DNA from: an uncultured Clostridia bacterium
Lineage (GTDB): Bacteria > Bacillota > Clostridia > Oscillospirales > Ruminococcaceae
Assembly: GCA_947588805.1 (NCBI GenBank)
Contig: CANPYR010000007.1
Location: 1-62,103, forward strand
DNA length: 62,103 bases
Direction: 5' to 3'
How positions within the stretch are numbered: position 1 is the first letter of the stretch; the number at the start of each line of letters is the position of its first letter. The notes beneath the pieces are model-generated. The model was not told the DNA's origin. It did not search any database and saw nothing but the letters and a program-made list of their open reading frames with translations. This document shows positions 25,686 through 35,613 of the stretch, in pieces. Both the position numbers and the translations under genes were made by a program.

Positions 25686-25861
25686 GGAGACGGATCCTGC
25701 TTGTAGCATAACGGCTCTGTCGGGTGAAATTAAGCTTTTGCGAAAAAGCTTTGACGTATAAAACGACTTTATTCGCCCGCTTTTATCGTCTTTAGTCATA
25801 AATCCCAATTTACGGACGTTTATGAGCAGTTTTTTTGGGCGGCGACCGATGATGTTTTGGG

Positions 25862-25890
25862 TTGACTTTGGATGAATGTGATGGTATTAT
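25862..25890 (+). promoter_or_regulatory. Promoter of the purine operon
   Basis: TTGACT (25862-25867), 17-bp spacer, TATTAT (25885-25890). Transcription would start near 25897, giving a leader of about 110 nt. Confidence 0.75.
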
Positions 25891-25932
25891 ATTATTATAT
25901 AAAGTGCGCCCCGGGCAAATAAGCGCCGCAAT

Positions 25933-25985
25933 GCCGTTTTCGTTATGTATCTGCATTTTAAAACGGCGCTTTTGCTTTTTAACGG
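25933..25985 (+). other. Possible attenuator hairpin in the purE leader
   Basis: GCCGTTTT (from about 25933) can pair with AAAACGGC just upstream of GCTTTTGCTTTTT, a terminator-like arrangement within the leader. It does not match the purine riboswitch core, so if it regulates, the sensor is unknown. Confidence 0.4.
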
Positions 25986-26007
25986 GCCGACTGTTACGGA
26001 GGTAAAT

Positions 26008-26502
26008 ATGAAAAAAGTAGGTATTATTATGGGCAGCGACTCCGATCTTCCGATCCTCAAAAAGACCGCTTCCATGCTTAAGTCTTTGGGAATACCCTAT
26101 GAGACGCACGTCTATTCCGCGCACCGCACTCCCGCAGAAGCAAGGGACTTTGCCGCGTCAGCAAGGGAAAACGGCTTCGGGGTGCTGATATGCGCGGCGG
26201 GGATGGCGGCGCACCTTGCGGGGGCGATAGCGGCAAACACCACTCTGCCGGTCATCGGTATCCCGTGCAAATCAAGCAATCTGGACGGCCTTGACGCCCT
26301 CTTAGCTACCGTAATGATGCCTTCGGGGATCCCTGTTGCGACGGTAGCGATAGACGGGGGCGCCAACGCCGCCCTGCTTTCTGCTCAGATCCTCGCGGTC
26401 GAGGATAAAGATCTCGCCGCAAGGCTCGACGAAAAGAGAAGAAAGGACGCGGAAGCCGTTCTTAAGAAGGACTCCGAGATCGCTTCGCGCATAGAGGAAT
26501 AG
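26008..26502 (+). CDS. purE: N5-carboxyaminoimidazole ribonucleotide mutase / AIR carboxylase
   Basis: The opening [20 protein letters not shown] and the [14 protein letters not shown] motif (His in about residues 40-50) are hallmark PurE, as is [25 protein letters not shown]. It has 164 residues, the usual length. GGAGG precedes ATG 26008; the longer upstream frame lies in the leader. No purK is in the operon, so it could be a class II enzyme that uses CO2 directly; this cannot be decided by eye. First gene of the pur operon. Confidence 0.95.
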   Translation: MKKVGIIMGSDSDLPILKKTASMLKSLGIPYETHVYSAHRTPAEARDFAASARENGFGVLICAAGMAAHLAGAIAANTTLPVIGIPCKSSNLDGLDALLATVMMPSGIPVATVAIDGGANAALLSAQILAVEDKDLAARLDEKRRKDAEAVLKKDSEIASRIEE

Positions 26503-26647
26503 TTAATTTTTGCGGCTTTACCGGCCGCCCGGATATCAGTTATAAATTATCAATCACGCTTCAACGTTCGGAAGTTTCGGCTCGCGCATTTCGCATGATT
26601 TCCGGCGAAGCGAAAGAAAATTTTGATTCACGCAGGAGGAAGTAACA

Positions 26648-27358
26648 ATGGAAAAAACCGTACAGCTTTATGAAGGAAAGGCAAAAAAGGTATTCGCTAC
26701 CGAGGATCCGGAGCTTGTGATCGTCTCCTACAAGGACGACGCTACCGCGCTCGACGGACTCAAAAAAGGCACCATCACCGGCAAGGGCGCTATCAACAAC
26801 CGCATGTCAAACTATCTTATGCAGATTCTTGAAAAGAGCGGAGTCCCCACACACTTCGTAAAAGAGATCAGCGAACGCGATACCGTGGTCAAAAAGGTTT
26901 CTATAGTTCCGCTCGAGGTCATTATCAGAAATATCTCCGCGGGATCCTTTGCAAAAAGATACGGCGTAGAGGAAGGGATCGTTTTCTCGGAGCCCACTAT
27001 CGAATTCAGCTATAAAAACGACGATCTCCACGACCCGCTTATAAACAGCTATCACGCTCTCGCGCTCGGGCTTGCGACTAAGGACGAGATCGAGACGATT
27101 AAGAAATACGCCTTCAAGGTAAACGAGGTCTTAAAGGAATACTTCAAGGGTCTCGGCGTTACTCTTGTCGATTTCAAGCTTGAATTCGGAAAGACCTCGG
27201 ACGGGAAAATAGTTCTTGCGGACGAGATCTCCCCCGATACCTGCAGGTTCTGGGATTCCAAGACAAACGAAAAGCTTGACAAGGATCGCTTCCGCCGCGA
27301 TATGGGCGGCGTCGAAGACGCTTACAAAGAAATGATGAGGAGAGTTTTCGGAGAATAA
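26648..27358 (+). CDS. purC: SAICAR synthetase
   Basis: It joins CAIR with aspartate using ATP. Hallmarks are [13 protein letters not shown] with the ATP-binding lysine, [29 protein letters not shown] and [15 protein letters not shown]. It has 236 residues. GCAGGAGG lies ahead of the ATG. A 145-bp gap after purE shows no terminator or gene. Confidence 0.97.
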   Translation: MEKTVQLYEGKAKKVFATEDPELVIVSYKDDATALDGLKKGTITGKGAINNRMSNYLMQILEKSGVPTHFVKEISERDTVVKKVSIVPLEVIIRNISAGSFAKRYGVEEGIVFSEPTIEFSYKNDDLHDPLINSYHALALGLATKDEIETIKKYAFKVNEVLKEYFKGLGVTLVDFKLEFGKTSDGKIVLADEISPDTCRFWDSKTNEKLDKDRFRRDMGGVEDAYKEMMRRVFGE

Positions 27359-27378
27359 TACCGGAAAAGAGGAATTGT

Positions 27379-28827
27379 ATGGATAATCATATTCATGAAG
27401 AATGCGGCGTTTTCGGCGTATTTTCACCCGAAACCCGCGACGTGGCTTCGCTCGCTTACTACGGTCTTTTCGCGCTTCAGCACCGCGGCCAGGAATCCGC
27501 GGGCATAGTCGTGAACGACGACGGAGTGTTTACTTACCGAAAGGATACCGGGATAGTAAACGAGATCTTTACGCAGGAAAATCTTTCTAAGCTCGGAAAC
27601 GGAAATATGGCGCTCGGCCACGTCCGCTACGGCACTACGGGCTCAGGCGACAGAAGAAACGCTCAGCCGGTGGTCGTCAATCACTTAAAGGGAAACATGG
27701 CGCTCGCTCATAACGGCAATCTCGTTAATTCCTTCGAGCTGAGAACGGCGCTTGAAGAGCAGGGCTCTATTTTCCATTCCACCTCGGATACCGAGGTAAT
27801 CGCGTACACGATAACAAAAGAAAGGCTCTCCGCAAAAAATATCGAGGACGCGGTCGCGGGAGCGATGGGAAAGCTTGACGGAGCGTACTCTTTGGTAATT
27901 ATGTCCCCCTCAAAGCTTATTGCCGCGCGCGATCCGAACGGCTTCAGGCCGCTCTGCTACGGCTTAAGAGAGGACGGAACTTATATCGTCGCGTCAGAGA
28001 CCTGCGCGCTTGACGCGGTGAACGCTAAATTTGTGCGCGACGTAGAGCCGGGCGAAGTAGTCGTATTCACCAAGGACGGGATAAAGACTATTAGAGATCA
28101 CTGCGGGGAACGCGAAAAATCGTTCTGCGTGTTTGAGTATCTTTATATCGCAAGGCCGGATTCTGTCTGCGACGGCTGCTCGGTACACGCGGCAAGGCTA
28201 AGAGCCGGCGAGCTTTTAGCGGAGACTTATCCTATCGACGCGGATATCGTCGTCGGAGTCCCGGACAGCGGAACCGACGCTGCGATAGGTTATTCAAGAA
28301 GATCCGGCATACCTTACGACATAGGACTTATTAAGAATAAATACATCGGCAGGACCTTTATCGTCCCCGGCCAGGGAGTAAGGGAAGAGATGGTATCGAT
28401 AAAGCTCAACGTCGTCTCGTCGGTCGTCAAGGACAAACGCGTGGTGCTGGTAGACGACTCTATCGTCAGAGGCACTACGAGCGCTAAGCTTATAAAAAGA
28501 CTTCGCGACGGCGGCGCTAAAGAGGTACATATGCTCTCATCCGCTCCACCGTTTAAAAATCCCTGCTACTACGGCGTGGATATAGATTCAAAGGACGATC
28601 TTATCGCCTGTAAGTATTCCATCCCCGAAATCGCAGAGGTCTTAGGAGCGGATTCCGTAAACTTTCTGAGTATCGAGGACGTTAAAAAGATTACCGGCGA
28701 CGACGGCTGCGGAAGATGCTATGCATGCTTCGACGGAAACTATCCCACCGCAGTCCCCGCTAAGGCTAATAAGAGCAGATTTGAAAGCAAGATAAGCCTT
28801 AATCCCAAATTTGCCAAAAAAGACTGA
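27379..28827 (+). CDS. purF: Amidophosphoribosyltransferase
   Basis: It starts purine synthesis by moving ammonia from glutamine to PRPP. MDNHIHEE is a propeptide removed to expose the catalytic Cys of CGVFGVF. The glutaminase site includes ALQHRGQESAG and ALAHNGNLVN; the PRPP loop is VVLVDDSIVRGTTSAKLIK (about 355-373). Cysteines in the C-terminal part fit the iron-sulfur, Bacillus-type enzyme. It has 482 residues. It acts directly before PurD, encoded further down in the same operon. Confidence 0.97.
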   Translation: MDNHIHEECGVFGVFSPETRDVASLAYYGLFALQHRGQESAGIVVNDDGVFTYRKDTGIVNEIFTQENLSKLGNGNMALGHVRYGTTGSGDRRNAQPVVVNHLKGNMALAHNGNLVNSFELRTALEEQGSIFHSTSDTEVIAYTITKERLSAKNIEDAVAGAMGKLDGAYSLVIMSPSKLIAARDPNGFRPLCYGLREDGTYIVASETCALDAVNAKFVRDVEPGEVVVFTKDGIKTIRDHCGEREKSFCVFEYLYIARPDSVCDGCSVHAARLRAGELLAETYPIDADIVVGVPDSGTDAAIGYSRRSGIPYDIGLIKNKYIGRTFIVPGQGVREEMVSIKLNVVSSVVKDKRVVLVDDSIVRGTTSAKLIKRLRDGGAKEVHMLSSAPPFKNPCYYGVDIDSKDDLIACKYSIPEIAEVLGADSVNFLSIEDVKKITGDDGCGRCYACFDGNYPTAVPAKANKSRFESKISLNPKFAKKD

Positions 28828-28842
28828 TCCGGAGGAAGAAAA

Positions 28843-29883
28843 ATGGAAAAAAGTTACTCTGACAGCTATAAAAACGCCGGCGTTGACATTACCGCAGGAT
28901 ACCGCTCGGTAGAGCTGATGAAGGCTGATATAAAGCGCACCGCGACCGGAGGAGAGGTCTCGGGCATAGGCGGCTTCGGCGGGCTGTTCGCGCCAGATCT
29001 TAAGGGCTATAAGGACCCGGTCCTCGTATCCGGAACCGACGGAGTCGGAACCAAGCTCAAGATTGCTTTTATGCTCGGAAAGCATGATACTATCGGCGTC
29101 GACTGCGTGGCGATGTGCGTAAACGACATTATCTGCTGCGGAGCGAAGCCGCTCGTGTTTCTTGATTATATCGCCTGCGGGAAGAACATCCCGGAAAAAA
29201 TCGCCGCGATCGTCAAGGGAGTCTGCGACGGCTGCATTATGGCGGGGGCTTCGCTCATAGGCGGCGAGACCGCCGAACACCCCGGGATGATGCCGGAGGA
29301 CGAATACGACCTTGCGGGATACTGCACCGGGATCGTAGACAGAGAGAATATTATCGACAACCAAAAGATGAAGCCCGGAGACGTTATAATCGCGCTCCCC
29401 TCTTCGGGCGTTCATTCAAACGGCTTCTCGCTGGTGAGAAAGGTCTTTGACATCGAAAACGCCGATATCGACAGTCCAAGAAACGAGCTCGGAGGGAAGT
29501 CCCTCGGCGAAGCGCTTCTTGAGCCGACTAAAATTTATGTAAAGCCGGTGCTCGCGCTTCTTGAAGAAGTCGAGGTAAAGGGTATCTCTCATATCACCGG
29601 CGGCGGGTTCTATGAAAATATACCGCGCTCGGTCCCGGATGGGCTTTGCGCTGAGATCGACCGCTCGAGTCTTAAGATCCTTCCGATTTTCAGGCTTATC
29701 CAGAGCGCCGGAGCGATATCTGATCACGATATGTTCAACACCTTCAATATGGGAGTCGGGATGAGCATAGTCGTCCCGCCGGAACAGTCCGGCAAGGCTT
29801 TGGAGATCCTTAAGGCACACGGCGAGGACGCTTACATCATAGGAAAAATCGTCAGCGGCGAGGACAAGATCGTTATTAAATAG
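28843..29883 (+). CDS. purM: Phosphoribosylformylglycinamidine cyclo-ligase (AIR synthetase)
   Basis: ATP-dependent ring closure of FGAM to AIR. The 346-residue protein has DLKGYKDPVLVSGTDGVGTKLKIA, CVAMCVNDIICCGAKPLVFLDY and the glycine-rich GGGFYENIPR. GGAGGAAG precedes the ATG. It lies 16 bp after purF and 11 bp before purN. Confidence 0.97.
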   Translation: MEKSYSDSYKNAGVDITAGYRSVELMKADIKRTATGGEVSGIGGFGGLFAPDLKGYKDPVLVSGTDGVGTKLKIAFMLGKHDTIGVDCVAMCVNDIICCGAKPLVFLDYIACGKNIPEKIAAIVKGVCDGCIMAGASLIGGETAEHPGMMPEDEYDLAGYCTGIVDRENIIDNQKMKPGDVIIALPSSGVHSNGFSLVRKVFDIENADIDSPRNELGGKSLGEALLEPTKIYVKPVLALLEEVEVKGISHITGGGFYENIPRSVPDGLCAEIDRSSLKILPIFRLIQSAGAISDHDMFNTFNMGVGMSIVVPPEQSGKALEILKAHGEDAYIIGKIVSGEDKIVIK

Positions 29884-29893
29884 GTAGAAAATT

Positions 29894-31021
29894 ATGGACA
29901 GAAAAATTCGTATAGCCGTACTTGTTTCGGGCGGCGGGACCAATCTTCAGGCGCTTATCGACGCGCAGTCTTCGGGGATCTTGGAGAGCGGAGAGATAGT
30001 CTGCGTCATATCCTCCAAAATCGGGGCGTACGCTCTTGAAAGAGCCGAAAAGGCGGGCATAGACGCGGTTACGGTTTCAAGAAAGGACTGCTCGGGGCTT
30101 GAAGAGTTTGAAAGCGGGATTATCAAGGCGCTTGAAGAACATAACGCCGAAGTGATAATATTTGCGGGGTTCATGTCTATTCTCTCCGAGAATTTCACGA
30201 AAAGATACTCAAACCGCATTATAAACGTCCACCCGGCGCTCATCCCATCCTTCTGCGGGAAGGGCTTTTACGGGCTTAAGGTGCATGAAGAAGCGCTTAA
30301 AAAGGGCGTTAAGGTCTCGGGCGCTACGGTGCATCTCGTGAACGAGATCTGCGACGGCGGGGAGATCTTGGCTCAAAAGGCGGTCGAGGTCAAAGACGGC
30401 GATACGCCGGAAACTCTTCAGAGAAGGATCATGGAGCAAGCGGAGTGGAAGCTGCTCCCCGAAGCTGCGGAAAAGCTTTGCAGACGGCTCTTGAATGAAA
30501 AGAAGCCGGATATGCCGGAAATTACTCTCAGAAAGTGGGAGATTTCCGACAAGGAGGAGCTGGCGGCGCTCTGCGACAGAGCGGATAAAAAATTCCTCTC
30601 AGACAGGATTCATTCCCCATATACCGTAAACGACGCCGCGCAGTGGCTTGAAAATGCGGTCATGCCGAACGAGGGTGAAAACGGGATCTGGCGTGCGGTG
30701 GTCGCAGACGGGAAGGTCGTGGGAAGCATTTCGGTCGAAAGACGGAGCGGCCTTAAGAAAAATACCGGAGTCATCGGATATTTTCTTCTTCCGGAGTACT
30801 ACGGCAGAGGGATAATGACCGAAGCCGCAAAAAGGATCTGCGCGGAAGCGTTCAACGCGCTTAAGCTTATAAGGATAGAGGGAAGCGCTTTCGAGCCTAA
30901 CGGAGGCTCGCGGAGAGTTCTTGAAAAGGCGGGATTCGAGCTTGAAGGGATCTTGAAGGATTCCTATTATAAAAACGGCAAGTATTACAACGAATACATA
31001 TACGGACTGACCGAAAAATAA
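29894..31021 (+). CDS. purN: Fusion protein: GAR formyltransferase (PurN) plus C-terminal GNAT acetyltransferase
   Basis: Residues 1 to about 198 are a complete PurN: AVLVSGGGTNLQAL at the start, catalytic N111 and H113 in NVHPALIPSF, and D154 in EICDGGEIL. It formylates GAR with 10-formyl-THF. Residues about 207-375 form a second, RimJ/RimL-like GNAT domain: EITLRKWEISDKEELAAL, then YFLLPEYYGRGIMTEAAKRI (acetyl-CoA loop) and GGSRRVLEKAGFELEG. A short polar linker (about 199-208) joins them in one frame with no internal SD that would restart translation. Standard PurN is about 190-210 residues, so the doubling is real. The GNAT substrate is unknown. Confidence 0.93.
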   Translation: MDRKIRIAVLVSGGGTNLQALIDAQSSGILESGEIVCVISSKIGAYALERAEKAGIDAVTVSRKDCSGLEEFESGIIKALEEHNAEVIIFAGFMSILSENFTKRYSNRIINVHPALIPSFCGKGFYGLKVHEEALKKGVKVSGATVHLVNEICDGGEILAQKAVEVKDGDTPETLQRRIMEQAEWKLLPEAAEKLCRRLLNEKKPDMPEITLRKWEISDKEELAALCDRADKKFLSDRIHSPYTVNDAAQWLENAVMPNEGENGIWRAVVADGKVVGSISVERRSGLKKNTGVIGYFLLPEYYGRGIMTEAAKRICAEAFNALKLIRIEGSAFEPNGGSRRVLEKAGFELEGILKDSYYKNGKYYNEYIYGLTEK

Positions 31022-31047
31022 AAAGTAAAAGTAAACGGAGGGTAATT

Positions 31048-31764
31048 ATGGATATTTACAGAATCGAAACTATAGATAAGCTCACCGCCGACCCGTATGT
31101 CGGGCGCGGGATAATAGCCGGGCTTTCCGAAGACGGAAAAAACGCCGTCGCCGCCTATTTTATAATGGGAAGAAGCGCTAACAGCAGAAACAGAGTTTTT
31201 GCAGAGCATGACGGAGCGGTATTTACCGAGCCCTTTGATCCCTCTAAGGTCGAGGATCCGTCGCTTATAATCTATGCGGCGCTCAGGACCGTCGGGAAAA
31301 AGCTTATCGTTACTAACGGCGACCAGACCGATACTGTCGTCGAGGGGATAAAGCTCGGTTCGGACTTCTCGGGAGCTTTAAGAACCCGCGAATTTGAACC
31401 CGACGCGCCTAATCTTACTCCCAGGATCTCCGCGGAGCTTGATTTTTCGGAAAGCTTCGGATATAAGATGTCGATACTCAAAAGCGAGGACGAAAAGGGC
31501 TCGGCGTGCGCAAGATATACCTTTGAATACTCCCCTATCCCGGGACTCGGACATTTCATCCACACCTACGTCGGAGACGGTAATCCCCTTCCGACCTTCC
31601 AGGGGGAGCCGGAAAGAGTTAAGATCCCGTCGGATATAGACAGCTTTACCCAAGATATCTGGCAAAGCCTTGATCAGGATAATAAGATCTCTCTTTTGGT
31701 CAGATATACGGACATAGAAACCGGAAAGATTTTACAGAAAATAGTAAATAAATATCAGAAATAG
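31048..31764 (+). CDS. purO: IMP cyclohydrolase, PurO (archaeal-type)
   Basis: The 238-residue protein resembles the IMP cyclohydrolase family first known from methanogens: an early YVGRGIIAGLSEDGKNAVAAYFIMGRSANSRNRVF motif and NGDQTDTVVEG in the middle match PurO signatures. It closes FAICAR to IMP, the last de novo step. It sits immediately before a transformylase that lacks its own cyclohydrolase domain, which supports the call. GGAGGG lies upstream of the ATG. Confidence 0.85.
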   Translation: MDIYRIETIDKLTADPYVGRGIIAGLSEDGKNAVAAYFIMGRSANSRNRVFAEHDGAVFTEPFDPSKVEDPSLIIYAALRTVGKKLIVTNGDQTDTVVEGIKLGSDFSGALRTREFEPDAPNLTPRISAELDFSESFGYKMSILKSEDEKGSACARYTFEYSPIPGLGHFIHTYVGDGNPLPTFQGEPERVKIPSDIDSFTQDIWQSLDQDNKISLLVRYTDIETGKILQKIVNKYQK

Positions 31765-31774
31765 GAGGTATATT

Positions 31775-32962
31775 ATGGCAAAAGAAGTACAGTTAAAATA
31801 CGGCTGCAACCCGAATCAGAAGCCGTCAAGAGTCTACATGGAAAACGGCTCGGAGCTTCCGTTTGAGATCCTAAACGGAAAGCCCGGCTACATCAATCTG
31901 TTAGACGCTTTTAACTCGTGGCAGCTCGTCAAGGAGCTTAAGCATGCGCTCGGACTTCCGGCGGTAACGAGCTTCAAGCACGTCTCCCCGACGTCGGCGG
32001 CCGTGGGTATCCCTCTTCCGGAAAAGCTCAAAAAAGCTTGCTTCGTTGACGACGTAGAAGGTCTTGACGACTCCCCTCTTGCGATGGCTTACGCAAGAGC
32101 GAGGGGCACCGACAGAATGTGTTCCTTCGGCGACTGGGTAGCGCTTTCAGACGTATGCGACGTTACCACGGCGAAGATGATAAAAAGAGAGGTATCGGAC
32201 GGTATCATCGCTCCTGGGTACGAGCCTGAAGCGCTCGAGATCTTAAAATCCAAGAAAAAGGGCGCTTATCCCGTTCTGAAGATCGATCCGGACTATATAC
32301 CAGAAGAAATAGAGCGCAAACAGGTTTTCGGGATTACCTTCGAGCAGGGAAGAAATAATTTTGAGATAAACAGGGAGCTGCTTAACAACATCGTCACCAA
32401 GAACAAAAACCTCACCGACGAAGCCGCGCGCGACTTAATAATCTCTCTTATCACGCTTAAGTATACTCAGTCTAACTCGGTATGCTATGCGTACGGCGGT
32501 CAGGCTATCGGAGTCGGAGCAGGTCAGCAGTCAAGGATTCACTGCACCCGTCTTGCCGGTACAAAGGCCGATACCTGGTTCTTAAGGCAGTACGACAAGG
32601 TCCTGAATCTTCCGTTCAAGCCGGAGATCAAAAGACCGGACAGGGATAATATTATCGACGGATACATTAACAAAAACGAGGAGGACGTGACCGCGGACGG
32701 GATCTGGGAGAAATATTTCACCGAAAAGCCGGAGCCGCTTACAGATGAAGAAGCAAGAAGGTATCTTGATTCCGTCACGGGCGTGGCGCTCGGTTCGGAC
32801 GCTTTCTTCCCGTTTGACGACAACATCGAAAGGGCAAAGCGCTCCGGAGTCAGCTATATCGCGGAGCCGGGCGGGTCTATAAGAGACGACGCTGTTATCG
32901 AGACCGCGGATAAGTATAATATGGTAATGTCGTTCACCGGGATGAGACTCTTCCATCACTGA
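31775..32962 (+). CDS. purH: Stand-alone AICAR transformylase (PurH lacking the cyclohydrolase domain)
   Basis: The 395-residue protein begins directly in the transformylase domain. The catalytic Lys-His pair lies in [15 protein letters not shown] (K68, H69), and the C-terminus ends with [11 protein letters not shown] and GMRLFHH as in PurH. The usual N-terminal MGS-like IMP cyclohydrolase domain of about 200 residues is absent. It formylates AICAR to FAICAR; PurO, encoded 11 bp upstream, finishes the job. GGAGG precedes the ATG. Confidence 0.93.
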   Translation: MAKEVQLKYGCNPNQKPSRVYMENGSELPFEILNGKPGYINLLDAFNSWQLVKELKHALGLPAVTSFKHVSPTSAAVGIPLPEKLKKACFVDDVEGLDDSPLAMAYARARGTDRMCSFGDWVALSDVCDVTTAKMIKREVSDGIIAPGYEPEALEILKSKKKGAYPVLKIDPDYIPEEIERKQVFGITFEQGRNNFEINRELLNNIVTKNKNLTDEAARDLIISLITLKYTQSNSVCYAYGGQAIGVGAGQQSRIHCTRLAGTKADTWFLRQYDKVLNLPFKPEIKRPDRDNIIDGYINKNEEDVTADGIWEKYFTEKPEPLTDEEARRYLDSVTGVALGSDAFFPFDDNIERAKRSGVSYIAEPGGSIRDDAVIETADKYNMVMSFTGMRLFHH

Positions 32963-32984
32963 TAGATATAAAAGGAGGCAGATT

Positions 32985-34229
32985 ATGGATTTTAAGGAAT
33001 TAAAGCTGTACGACGAGGAAATATACGCCGCGACAGACCGCGAGCTTAAGCGCCAGCAGCAGAACATCGAGCTTATCGCTTCTGAAAACATCGTCTCCAA
33101 GGGCGTTCTATTGGCCGCGGGCACGGTGCTTACAAATAAATACGCCGAAGGATATCCCGCGCACCGCTACTACGGCGGCTGTCAGTATGTGGACGAGGTG
33201 GAGGAGATCGCAAGGCAGAGAGCGTGTAAGCTCTTCGGAGCCGAGCACGCAAACGTCCAGCCCCACAGCGGAGCTTCCGCAAACCTTGCGGTATTCTTCG
33301 CGCTTTTGCAGCCCGGCGATACCGTTTTATCGATGTCGCTCGCGCACGGCGGTCATCTTTCTCACGGCTCTCCGGTAAACATCTCGGGAAAATACTTTAA
33401 GATAGTCCCCTACGGCGTTTCGGCCGAGACCGGAAGAATAGACTACGACGAGGTCGAAAGGCTCGCGGTCGAGAATAAGCCGAAGCTCATCTTAGCCGGC
33501 GCTTCCGCATATCCGAGAGAGATCGATTTCGAGAGATTTTCAGAGATAGCCAAGAAGGTCGGAGCCTATCTGATGGTGGATATGGCTCACATAGCCGGTC
33601 TTGTCGCCGCGGGACTTCATCCGAATCCCGTTCCGTACGCAGACGTAGTTACTACCACCACCCACAAGACTTTGAGAGGTCCGAGGGGAGGAATGATCCT
33701 CTGCAAAGAGGAATACGCCAAAGCGATAGACAAGGCGATTTTCCCCGGTATCCAAGGCGGCCCGCTTATGCACATAATTGCAGCTAAAGCGGTATCGTTC
33801 AAAGAAGCGCTTACGCCGGAATTCAAGGAGTACCAAACTCAGATAAAGAAAAACGCCGCGAAGCTTGCCGAAGAACTTATAAAGCGCGGATTCAATCTTG
33901 TTTCCGGCGGCACCGACAACCATCTTATGCTTATCGATCTTCAGAACTTCGGAATCACCGGCAAACAGCTTGAGCACAATCTTGACGAGGTGCATATTAC
34001 CGCGAACAAGAACGCCGTTCCGAATGATCCCCAGAGCCCGTTCATAACGAGCGGAATAAGAATAGGAACTCCCGCCGTGACTTCAAGGGGCTTTAAAGAG
34101 CCGGAGATGGAAAAGATAGCTCAGTGGCTCTATGAGATAGTCACAGACTTTGAAGGAAATAAGGACAGGGTTTGCTCGGAGGTCCTCGAGCTTTGCGCTA
34201 AATATCCTATTTACAGCGACTGCTATTAA
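32985..34229 (+). CDS. glyA: Serine hydroxymethyltransferase
   Basis: This PLP enzyme turns serine and THF into glycine and methylene-THF. The PLP lysine lies in [14 protein letters not shown] (about 225-238), and [11 protein letters not shown] and [15 protein letters not shown] are conserved. It has 414 residues. Its place in the pur operon makes sense: it supplies glycine for PurD and one-carbon units for PurN and PurH. AAAGGAGG precedes the ATG. Confidence 0.97.
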   Translation: MDFKELKLYDEEIYAATDRELKRQQQNIELIASENIVSKGVLLAAGTVLTNKYAEGYPAHRYYGGCQYVDEVEEIARQRACKLFGAEHANVQPHSGASANLAVFFALLQPGDTVLSMSLAHGGHLSHGSPVNISGKYFKIVPYGVSAETGRIDYDEVERLAVENKPKLILAGASAYPREIDFERFSEIAKKVGAYLMVDMAHIAGLVAAGLHPNPVPYADVVTTTTHKTLRGPRGGMILCKEEYAKAIDKAIFPGIQGGPLMHIIAAKAVSFKEALTPEFKEYQTQIKKNAAKLAEELIKRGFNLVSGGTDNHLMLIDLQNFGITGKQLEHNLDEVHITANKNAVPNDPQSPFITSGIRIGTPAVTSRGFKEPEMEKIAQWLYEIVTDFEGNKDRVCSEVLELCAKYPIYSDCY

Positions 34230-34237
34230 ATCTCGCG

Positions 34238-34300
34238 AAGATCAGAAAACAGATTCCGGCCACACGCCGAAAATCTGCTTTCTGACTTCTCATATCTGAA
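34238..34300. repeat. Hairpin and heptamer repeats between glyA and purD
   Basis: TCAGAAAACAGATT (about 34242-34255) pairs with AATCTGCTTTCTGA (34272-34285). Arms are made of NTCAGAW-type heptamers; more units (TTCTCAT, ATCTGAA) continue to 34300. No T-run follows, so it may stabilise or process the pur mRNA rather than end it. Confidence 0.65.
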
Positions 34301-34340
34301 TATATGAAATTTGATACTATGAATAGGAAAGGCTGGTATA

Positions 34341-35612
34341 ATGAAAATAATGGTTGTAGGCGGCGGCGGGCGCGAACACGCGATAATTAAAAAGCTTAAG
34401 CTTAATCCCACCGTCGAAAAAATATTCTGCCTGCCGGGAAACGGCGGCATAGCCGAGGACGCGGAGTGTATAGCCATCGGCTCAACCGATATCCCGGCAA
34501 TAGTTGAGTTTGCTAAAAATGCCGGTATAGACTACGCAGTCGTCGCTCAGGACGACCCGCTTATTTTAGGATGCGTGGACGAGCTCAATAAAATAGGGGT
34601 CCCCTGCTTCGGACCGGATAAGAAGGCCGCGATAATCGAAGGCTCTAAGGTTTTTTCCAAGAATTTCATGAAAAAATACGGGATCCCGACCGCGGAGTAC
34701 GAGGTATTCGACGACGCGGAAAAGGCTCTTGAATATGTAAAAAGCTGCAAAATCCCGACTGTCGTCAAGGCAGACGGTCCCGCTCTCGGAAAGGGCGCTT
34801 TGGTTTGCATGACTCGCGAAGAAGCGGTAAACGCAGTTAAAGAGATAATGGAGGAGAAAAAGTTCGGCGCGAGCGGAGATAAGATCGTTGTGGAGGAATT
34901 CATGACCGGTCCCGAGGTATCGGTTTTAAGCTTTACCGACGGTGAAACGGTCGTTCCGATGGTCTCTTCCACCGACCACAAGAGAGCTCATGACGGCGAC
35001 GAGGGCTTGAATACCGGCGGCATGGGCGCCGTAGCGCCTTCGCCCTATTATACAAAAGAAGCGGAAAAAGCCGCGCTTGAAACTATAATCTATCCCACCG
35101 TAAAAGCGATGAAGGCTGAAGGGAGACCGTTCAAGGGATGCTTATACTTCGGGCTGATGATCACTCCCGACGGGCCGAAGGTGGTCGAGTATAACTGCAG
35201 ATTCGGAGACCCCGAAACTCAGGTCGTACTGCCGCTTTTGGAGTCGGATCTTTTGGATATCATGCTCGCGACGACCAACGGAAACCTTGGCGACGTTCCT
35301 ATTAAATTCTCGGACGGCGGGGCTTGCTGTGTGATTTTGGCTTCGGACGGGTATCCCGAAAAATATGAAAAGGGTTTCGAGATAACTATCCCCGAGGACC
35401 TGAAGGATAAGGTCTACGTCGCGGGCGCTAAGCTCTCGGACGGCAAGCTTCTTACTAACGGCGGCAGAGTCCTTGGCGTTGTAGGAACTGCCGAAAGCCT
35501 TCCGGAAGCCGTAAAGACCGCATACGGCTGCGCCGAAAGGATAACCTTCAAAAACGCTTACTATCGCCGCGACATAGGTAAAAAAGCTCTCGCGGCACTA
35601 AAGGAGAGATAA
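34341..35612 (+). CDS. purD: Phosphoribosylamine-glycine ligase (GAR synthetase)
   Basis: An ATP-grasp enzyme of 423 residues. KIMVVGGGGREHAI opens it; PTVVKADGPALGKGALVC is the ATP-grasp nucleotide loop, and DHKRAHDGDEGLNTGGMGAVAPSP and YNCRFGDPETQ are family signatures. It couples phosphoribosylamine from PurF with glycine. It ends one base before purL. GAAAGG lies before the ATG. Confidence 0.97.
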   Translation: MKIMVVGGGGREHAIIKKLKLNPTVEKIFCLPGNGGIAEDAECIAIGSTDIPAIVEFAKNAGIDYAVVAQDDPLILGCVDELNKIGVPCFGPDKKAAIIEGSKVFSKNFMKKYGIPTAEYEVFDDAEKALEYVKSCKIPTVVKADGPALGKGALVCMTREEAVNAVKEIMEEKKFGASGDKIVVEEFMTGPEVSVLSFTDGETVVPMVSSTDHKRAHDGDEGLNTGGMGAVAPSPYYTKEAEKAALETIIYPTVKAMKAEGRPFKGCLYFGLMITPDGPKVVEYNCRFGDPETQVVLPLLESDLLDIMLATTNGNLGDVPIKFSDGGACCVILASDGYPEKYEKGFEITIPEDLKDKVYVAGAKLSDGKLLTNGGRVLGVVGTAESLPEAVKTAYGCAERITFKNAYYRRDIGKKALAALKER

Positions 35613-35613
35613 A

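Noticed and set aside
25690-26007. Purine (guanine/adenine) riboswitch before purE
   Set aside because: The conserved TATAA...loop elements of the purine aptamer are not seen; only a simple hairpin is present.
31048-31764. Unknown hypothetical protein rather than PurO
   Set aside because: The YVGRG...NRVF and NGDQTDT motifs and the adjacent cyclohydrolase-less PurH make PurO the better explanation.
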